17,709 bases of DNA from an uncultured Actinotalea sp. (GTDB taxonomy: Bacteria > Actinomycetota > Actinomycetes > Actinomycetales > Cellulomonadaceae), in contig NZ_CAMPHH010000036.1 of NCBI RefSeq assembly GCF_946885855.1, positions 1-17,709 on the forward strand, read 5' to 3'. Each line of letters opens with the position of its first letter. The stretch's first letter is position 1. Below the pieces are notes generated by a model, which worked only from the letters and a program-made list of their open reading frames with translations, had not been told where the DNA came from and did no database searches. The position numbers and the translations under genes are program-made. This document shows positions 13,750-17,709 of this stretch, piece by piece.

Positions 13750-15266
13750 GGCCGCACCTCGTTCCCCTCGCCCCACGCGGCGACGAGCGCCGTCACCTGC
13801 TGCGTGACGCTCTCGAACGCGGCGCGGTCGGCGCCGCGGCCGGCGACGGCGTACCCGGCCAGGAAGGCGGTGATGGGCACCGCGGGCCGGGCCACGCCCT
13901 GCGCCGTGTCCCGCGCGAGGTCCAGCAGGGCGACGACGTCCACGGCGTCGGGGTCCACGTCGAGCGCCTCGACGAGGTGGACGACCCAGCGGTGCAGCTC
14001 GTCACCGCCCACGGGGCCGGCAGCGGGGTCCGGTCGGGGTGTGCGTGCCGCGTCGGCGGCACCGGTCTCGTCGGTCACGGGAGTCCTCCGGCGGAGCGTC
14101 CTGGCGAGGTCGGCGACAGCCTGCCACGTGTCGACGTCGGCCGCCTCGTCCCCGGGGGTCGGCACGGGCTCCGCGGTGAGTCCCGCGACGAGCCGGCGCA
14201 CCGAGCAGTTCCGCACCCCGCCGTCGGCGTGGCGCCGGGCGAGCGCGGCGAGGAGCGCGTCCCGGCGGTAGAGGGCCAGCAGCGGCTGGCCCCGCCCCTC
14301 GGCGTCGACGGCCCAGACGACGTCCGCGTCGGGCGCGCGGACGGCCGCCGCCTGCAGCGCCGGGACGAGTTCCGCGGCCCGGGGGACGTCGCACGCGAGC
14401 ACGAGCACGTGGCCGGCGGGAGCGTCGGGCAGGTCCGCGGCGTCCGGGTCTCCGGCACCCCCTGCGTACTCGGCGCCGGGGTCGTCGCCCAGCGCACGGA
14501 GCCCCGCGTCGAGGCCCGCGACGGGGCCGCCGTCGGGCGGATCCTCGAGCACGGTCCGCACGCCGGGCCGGGCGAGGTCCGCCGGGCCGACGACGACGAC
14601 CCGCCGCGCCGACCCGGTCGCGTCGAGCACGCGGTCCAGCAGCGGGCGCCCGTCGACCCGCACCTCGGGCTTGCTGACCCCGCCCAGACGCCGTCCCCGC
14701 CCGCCCGCGAGCACGACGGCGTCGTGGGCCGGCACCGTCGCGCGGGGGCCCGGTCCCGTCACGGCGCGCGGGGCGTCGTCGTCCTCGGCGCGCCAGTCCC
14801 CGGACCGGCCGCCGGTCTTCGCGACCACGCGGACCGCCTCGATGCGGGCGGTCCGGTCGAGCCCCTTGATCATGTCCACGACGGCGAGGGACGCGACGGC
14901 GACGGCGGTGAGGGCCTCCATCTCCACGCCGGTGCGGTCCGCGGTGCGGACCGTCGCCGCGATCTCGACCCCGGCGTCGGTGACGTCGAGGTCGAGGACG
15001 ACACCGTGCACGCCGATGACGTGCGCCAGGGGCAGCAGCTCCGGCGTCCGCTTGGCCGCGGCGATGCCGGCGACCCGGGCCACGGCCAGGACGTCACCCT
15101 TGGGCACCGTGCCCGTGCGGAGCGCCGCCACCACCTCCGGGGCGCACCGCACGCTCCCCCGCGCCGTGGCGCTGCGCACCGTGGGCTGCTTGGCCGTCAC
15201 GTCGACCATCCGCGCGTGCCCCGCGGCGTCCAGGTGGGTGAAGGGCTGGTCCTCGGGCGGCGTCAT
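13746..15266 (-). CDS. moaC: MoaC-MobA-DUF6457 fusion, Moco biosynthesis
   Basis: A 506-residue protein with three parts. Residues 8-158 are MoaC, which makes cyclic pyranopterin monophosphate. K56 (PKGDVL), H82 (PLAHVI), D131 and K134 (VVDMIKGLD) match E. coli K51/H77/D128/K131, and GVEMEALTAV and KTGGRSGDW are typical. The usual PLCHPL is changed to PLAHVI. Residues 181-395 are MobA, which adds GMP to molybdopterin: VVLAGGRGRRLGGVSKP (184-200), DPPDGGPVAGL (242-252) and metal-site LVLACDVPR (288-296). It contains an acidic Ala/Gly/Asp insertion at about 260-285. Residues 422-496 resemble DUF6457 (LLDLARDTAQGVARPAVPITAFLAGY). The ATG at 15266 follows GAGGAG, 14 bp after the DUF2249 gene, and the 3' end overlaps moaD. 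The reading frame runs uninterrupted from moaC into mobA. Confidence 0.9.
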   Translation of the reverse strand: MTPPEDQPFTHLDAAGHARMVDVTAKQPTVRSATARGSVRCAPEVVAALRTGTVPKGDVLAVARVAGIAAAKRTPELLPLAHVIGVHGVVLDLDVTDAGVEIAATVRTADRTGVEMEALTAVAVASLAVVDMIKGLDRTARIEAVRVVAKTGGRSGDWRAEDDDAPRAVTGPGPRATVPAHDAVVLAGGRGRRLGGVSKPEVRVDGRPLLDRVLDATGSARRVVVVGPADLARPGVRTVLEDPPDGGPVAGLDAGLRALGDDPGAEYAGGAGDPDAADLPDAPAGHVLVLACDVPRAAELVPALQAAAVRAPDADVVWAVDAEGRGQPLLALYRRDALLAALARRHADGGVRNCSVRRLVAGLTAEPVPTPGDEAADVDTWQAVADLARTLRRRTPVTDETGAADAARTPRPDPAAGPVGGDELHRWVVHLVEALDVDPDAVDVVALLDLARDTAQGVARPAVPITAFLAGYAVAGRGADRAAFESVTQQVTALVAAWGEGNEVRP

Positions 15267-15280
15267 GGGCTCCTCGTCGT

Positions 15281-15730
15281 TCAGCAGCAGGTCTCGCGGC
15301 TGACCAGGACGCGCCAGACGTCCGGTCCCTGCGCAAGGTACTGCCATCCGAGGTGACCGAGGTCCTGCTCCTCGAGCTGACGGCGCAGGCCCAGCGGGTC
15401 GTGGTCGTTCGCGATGACGAGGCCCTCGCCGGGCAGCAGCCCGCCGACGGCGGCGAAGACCTGGGCGTGCCGCTCGGGCCGCGGGAGGGGGCGCAGGTCG
15501 AGGTCGCCGGGCTCGACGTCGGTGGGGACGGGCGCCGCCGGCTCGGTCACCCCGCGAGCGGCGGGCGCCGTCGTCTCGCCCGCGCGGGGAGCCGCCACGA
15601 TCTGCAGCCCTTCCTGACGAGCGCCCGCGGGCGCCTCGCCGCCCCCGCAGCCGCAGCCGCCGCACCCGCACCCTCCCGTCGCCTCCGGCGCCGGGGCGCC
15701 GAGCTGGTCCTGCTGCGTGGTGTCCGTCAT
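15281..15730 (-). CDS. Cys-rich DUF2249-domain protein
   Basis: A 149-residue protein. Residues 75-146 look like DUF2249: LDLRPLPRPERHAQVFAAV, LLPGEGLVIANDHDP and the LGWQYLAQGPDVWRVLVSR end. The N-terminus carries C21-G-C23-G-G-C26-G-C28 in a Gly-rich setting, and the chain ends in Cys-Cys (148-149). About 45 residues of Ala/Pro-rich linker lie between. The domain's function is not established. It resembles the small TusA-like sulphur-carrier fold (inference), and the Cys clusters could bind metal or carry sulphur. It is the first gene of the operon with moaC-mobA (14 bp) and moaD, and is divergent from regulator R2. An AGGAG ribosome site lies six bases before the ATG at 15730. Confidence 0.85.
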   Translation of the reverse strand: MTDTTQQDQLGAPAPEATGGCGCGGCGCGGGEAPAGARQEGLQIVAAPRAGETTAPAARGVTEPAAPVPTDVEPGDLDLRPLPRPERHAQVFAAVGGLLPGEGLVIANDHDPLGLRRQLEEQDLGHLGWQYLAQGPDVWRVLVSRETCC

Positions 15731-15837
15731 GACAGCTCCTCGTCTTGCGGCGTCGTCGCCCGCGGGTCTGTCGCGGCAGGGCGCCGGGCCGTCGTCGGCC
15801 GGTTGCTTTCTACTCCTCTTCCGAGGGAAAATCCACC
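15731..15837. promoter_or_regulatory. Divergent promoter region between the DUF2249-moa operon and R2
   Basis: This 107-bp spacer must hold promoters in both directions. On the plus strand TTGCTT (15803-15808) lies 18 bases before GAAAAT (15827-15832), a passable -35/-10 pair that would start transcription at or next to the R2 GTG. No convincing promoter is visible on the minus strand. The AT-rich part is confined to about 15802-15832. Confidence 0.45.
15828..15834 (+). promoter_or_regulatory. AT-rich box (AAAATCC) just before the R2 start
   Basis: AAAATCC ends three bases before the R2 GTG and matches the box before R1, which is AAAAATCC ending four bases before the start. It may be a -10 element or an operator half-site common to the two paralogues. 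Confidence 0.35.
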
Positions 15838-16578
15838 GTGCCGATCCCCCGTTCCGCCCCCGTCCACCGGATGCCGCCGGGCGCGCGGCGGGCCGCGCTC
15901 CTGACGGCTCTCGAGAACGCCCCGGGCCCGACGACGGCGGCCGAGCTGGCCGAGGCGACAGGTCTGCACGCCAACACGGTCCGCGCGCACCTCGACGTGC
16001 TCGTGCGGGAGGGCCGGGCGACCCGTCGAACGGAGCAGCGCGTCACGCGGGGCCGCCCGCGCGAGCTCTACGAAGCCACCGGCGCACCGGACCCGGCGCA
16101 GGCCTACGCCTCCCTCGCCCTGCTCCTGGCCGACCAGCTCGCCGCGACCGCGCCCGACCCCTGCGCGGAGGGCGAGCGGATGGGCCGGCGCTGGGCCACG
16201 CACGACGACGCCGCGGGGGCCCCGGAGCCCGGGCCCACCGCGCCCGGGACCTCGCCGACCCCCGGACCCGGCCACACCCGCGACGTCGCCCGCGACCTCA
16301 CCGAGGTGCTGCGCGTCCTACGCCGCGCCGGCTTCGCGCCCGAGCTCGCCGACGACGGCTCGGAGGTGCGCCTGCACGCCTGCCCGATCCGGGAGGTCGC
16401 CGCGGCTCAGCCGGGCGTCGTCTGCCAGGCGCATCTCGGCCTCATCCGGGCGACCCTCGAGCGCTCCGGGTCCTCGGTCGCGGCGCGGGCGATCCATCCC
16501 TTCGTCGCACCGGGCCTCTGCGTGGCCACCTTCGAGGGACCGGGCGTCCCCGCGTCCCCGTCGGGCGCGCCTCAGTAG
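15838..16578 (+). CDS. Winged-helix regulator with C-terminal Cys cluster (SufR/ArsR-like), R2
   Basis: A 246-residue paralogue of R1. The winged helix (about 14-80) contains LAEATGLHANTVRAHLDVLVREG and the wing TRGRPRELYEA. The C-terminal domain contains C182 (LHACPI), C196 (VVCQAH) and C228 (PGLC), with the same C-x13-C-x31-C spacing as R1, and lacks R1's extra Cys. C109 is additional. A Pro/Gly/Thr-rich linker fills about 125-147. Fe-S-based sensing is inferred from similarity to SufR-type regulators. It is divergent from the DUF2249-moaC/mobA-moaD operon, its most likely target. The GTG at 15838 has GAGGG ten bases upstream. ATG at residue 12 (15871) is an alternative start just ahead of the winged helix. 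The 3' end overlaps convergent moeZ by 7 bp. Confidence 0.82.
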   Translation: MPIPRSAPVHRMPPGARRAALLTALENAPGPTTAAELAEATGLHANTVRAHLDVLVREGRATRRTEQRVTRGRPRELYEATGAPDPAQAYASLALLLADQLAATAPDPCAEGERMGRRWATHDDAAGAPEPGPTAPGTSPTPGPGHTRDVARDLTEVLRVLRRAGFAPELADDGSEVRLHACPIREVAAAQPGVVCQAHLGLIRATLERSGSSVAARAIHPFVAPGLCVATFEGPGVPASPSGAPQ

Positions 16579-17709
16579 CGCGCCTGCGTCGGGTCGACCT
16601 CGTCCACCCAGGCGAGCACGCCGCCGACGAGGTGCGCCACGTCCGTCCAGCCGGCGTCCAGGAGGGCGAAGGCGGCCTGCTCGGACCGGACGCCGCTGCG
16701 GCAGTGCAGGACGACCGGCACGTCGCGGCGCACCTGCGCCAGGGCGCTGCGGTCGAGCAACCCGGCCAGCGGGACGGGATCCGCGCCGGGGATCGCGACG
16801 ATCTGCCGCTCCGCCGGTTCCCGCACGTCGACGAGCTGGAAGTCCGGCCCGCCGTCGTCCCGCGCGGCGAGGAGCCCGGCAAGCTCGGTGGCGCCGACGA
16901 GACCCACGGCCCGGGCTGGGGTCGGGGTGGTCCGGTTGTGCCCGGCGACCCCGTCGTCGTCGCCGGTGCCATCCGGCCGGTCGGACAGGTCGGAGGGCTC
17001 GGAGGGCTCCGGGGCCGGAGCCGCGCCCGCGCGCAGCGGCACCTCCGTGCACCGCGCCGCCAGGGCGTCCAGCACGAGGACCCGCCCCAGGAGCGGACGG
17101 CCGACGCCGGTCAGCAGCTTCACGGCCTCGGTGGCCATGACGGACCCCACCTGCCCGCACATCGCGCCGAGGACACCGCCCTCGGCGCAGGAGGGCACGC
17201 TGCCCGGCGGCGGCGGGGCCGGGAACAGGTCGCGCAGCTGCACCGGGTCGACGCCGCTTCCGGCCGGCGGACGACCCCAGAACACGGCGACCTGCGCGTC
17301 GAACCGGAACACCGAGCCCCAGACCTCCGGCAGGCCGAGGCGGACGCAGGCGTCGTTGACGAGGTAGCGGGTCGGGAAGTTGTCGGTGCCGTCCACGACC
17401 AGGTCGTAGTCGCCCAGCAGGTCCACGGTGCCCGTGTCGAGGCGGAGCGGGTGCGTGACGACCTCGACCTCCGGGTCGATCGCGCGCACCGCATCGGCGG
17501 CGGAGTCGACCTTGCGCCGCCCGACGTCGTCGACGCCGTGGAGCACCTGGCGCTGGAGGTTGGAGGCCTCGACGACGTCGTCGTCGACGATCCCGAGGCG
17601 CCCGACCCCGGCGGCGGCGAGGTAGAGCAGGACGGGGGCGCCGAGGCCGCCGGCGCCGACGACGCACACCCGGGCGTTGCGCAGCCGGCGCTGGGCCGTC
17701 TCGCCGAGC
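16572..17709 (-). CDS. moeZ: MoeB/ThiF adenylyltransferase-rhodanese fusion (MoeZ), 5' end outside the window
   Basis: 378 residues are visible. The gene runs off the window edge, and only a short N-terminal piece is probably missing compared with related MoeZ (about 390 aa). The visible part begins LGETAQRRLRNARVCVVGAGGLGAP in parts (Q6-R7-R8-L9; nucleotide loop GAGGLG at residues 18-23). VDDDVVEASNLQRQ, DGTDNFPTRY and SCAEGGVLGAMCG (C174, likely E1-type Cys region) follow. A Pro/Ser/Asp linker lies at about 226-270, then a rhodanese domain with active-site HCRSGVRS (C336). The enzyme adenylates the MoaD (or other carrier) C-terminus and supplies sulphur from its rhodanese Cys. It therefore partners moaD at 13510-13749. 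The GTG at 17669 is not the real start, because conserved residues continue upstream. Confidence 0.93.
   Translation of the reverse strand, partial: LGETAQRRLRNARVCVVGAGGLGAPVLLYLAAAGVGRLGIVDDDVVEASNLQRQVLHGVDDVGRRKVDSAADAVRAIDPEVEVVTHPLRLDTGTVDLLGDYDLVVDGTDNFPTRYLVNDACVRLGLPEVWGSVFRFDAQVAVFWGRPPAGSGVDPVQLRDLFPAPPPPGSVPSCAEGGVLGAMCGQVGSVMATEAVKLLTGVGRPLLGRVLVLDALAARCTEVPLRAGAAPAPEPSEPSDLSDRPDGTGDDDGVAGHNRTTPTPARAVGLVGATELAGLLAARDDGGPDFQLVDVREPAERQIVAIPGADPVPLAGLLDRSALAQVRRDVPVVLHCRSGVRSEQAAFALLDAGWTDVAHLVGGVLAWVDEVDPTQARY
16992..17009. repeat. Short in-frame tandem repeat in the moeZ linker
   Basis: GGAGGGCTC occurs twice in tandem (16992-17000, 17001-17009) and encodes the repeated Glu-Pro-Ser of the linker (EPSEPSD). 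It is a length-variable, probably disordered segment between the adenylyltransferase and rhodanese domains. Confidence 0.55.

Noticed and set aside
1..17709. Mobile element, phage, CRISPR or defence system
   Set aside because: No transposase, integrase, terminal repeats, attachment site or regularly spaced repeats were seen, and base composition looks even throughout.

Overview
The window is very GC-rich and almost fully coding, with GTG starts, 4-bp start/stop overlaps and protein families typical of Actinomycetota. A Cellulomonas-like member of the Micrococcales is my best guess, inferred from overall protein character only. It carries a respiratory nitrate reductase locus next to molybdenum-cofactor (Moco) genes. 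No tRNA, rRNA, CRISPR array, insertion sequence or phage gene was seen, and no gene-free stretch exceeds 200 bases.

Layout. 136-2274 (-) is a PAS/GAF/PP2C (SpoIIE-type) phosphatase. 2285-3448 (-) is an acyl-CoA dehydrogenase-fold flavoprotein, closely coupled to it and probably read from its own leaderless promoter. 3490-11829 (-) is a complete narK-narG-narH-narJ-narI operon: transporter, Mo-bisMGD catalytic subunit, Fe-S subunit, assembly chaperone and haem b membrane anchor. The 197-bp region upstream of narK holds a near-perfect CRP/FNR-type palindrome. 12027-12767 (-) is a winged-helix regulator with a C-terminal Cys signature (called R1 here), divergent from mogA at 12868-13425 (+). 13510-15730 (-) is a compact operon: a Cys-rich DUF2249 protein, a moaC-mobA-DUF6457 fusion gene and moaD. 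Divergent from it at 15838-16578 (+) is a second regulator (R2) paralogous to R1. The edge holds a 5'-truncated moeZ (MoeB-rhodanese) at 16572-17709 (-).

How it fits together. NarG needs bis-MGD. MoaC makes cPMP, MoaD with MoeZ supplies the dithiolene sulphur, MogA adenylates molybdopterin, and MobA adds GMP. The window therefore pairs a molybdoenzyme operon with several of its cofactor genes, and places two probable Fe-S or redox-sensing repressor/activator paralogues at the two divergent promoter regions. moaA, moaE, moeA and any two-component nitrate sensor are not in the window.

Most worth following up: the three-domain MoaC-MobA-DUF6457 fusion, the R1/R2 pair with identical Cys spacing (C-x13-C-x31-C) and a similar AT-rich box before each start codon, the Cys-rich DUF2249 protein at the head of the Moco operon, the CRP-like site before narK, and the hairpins in the only two intercistronic gaps of the nar operon.
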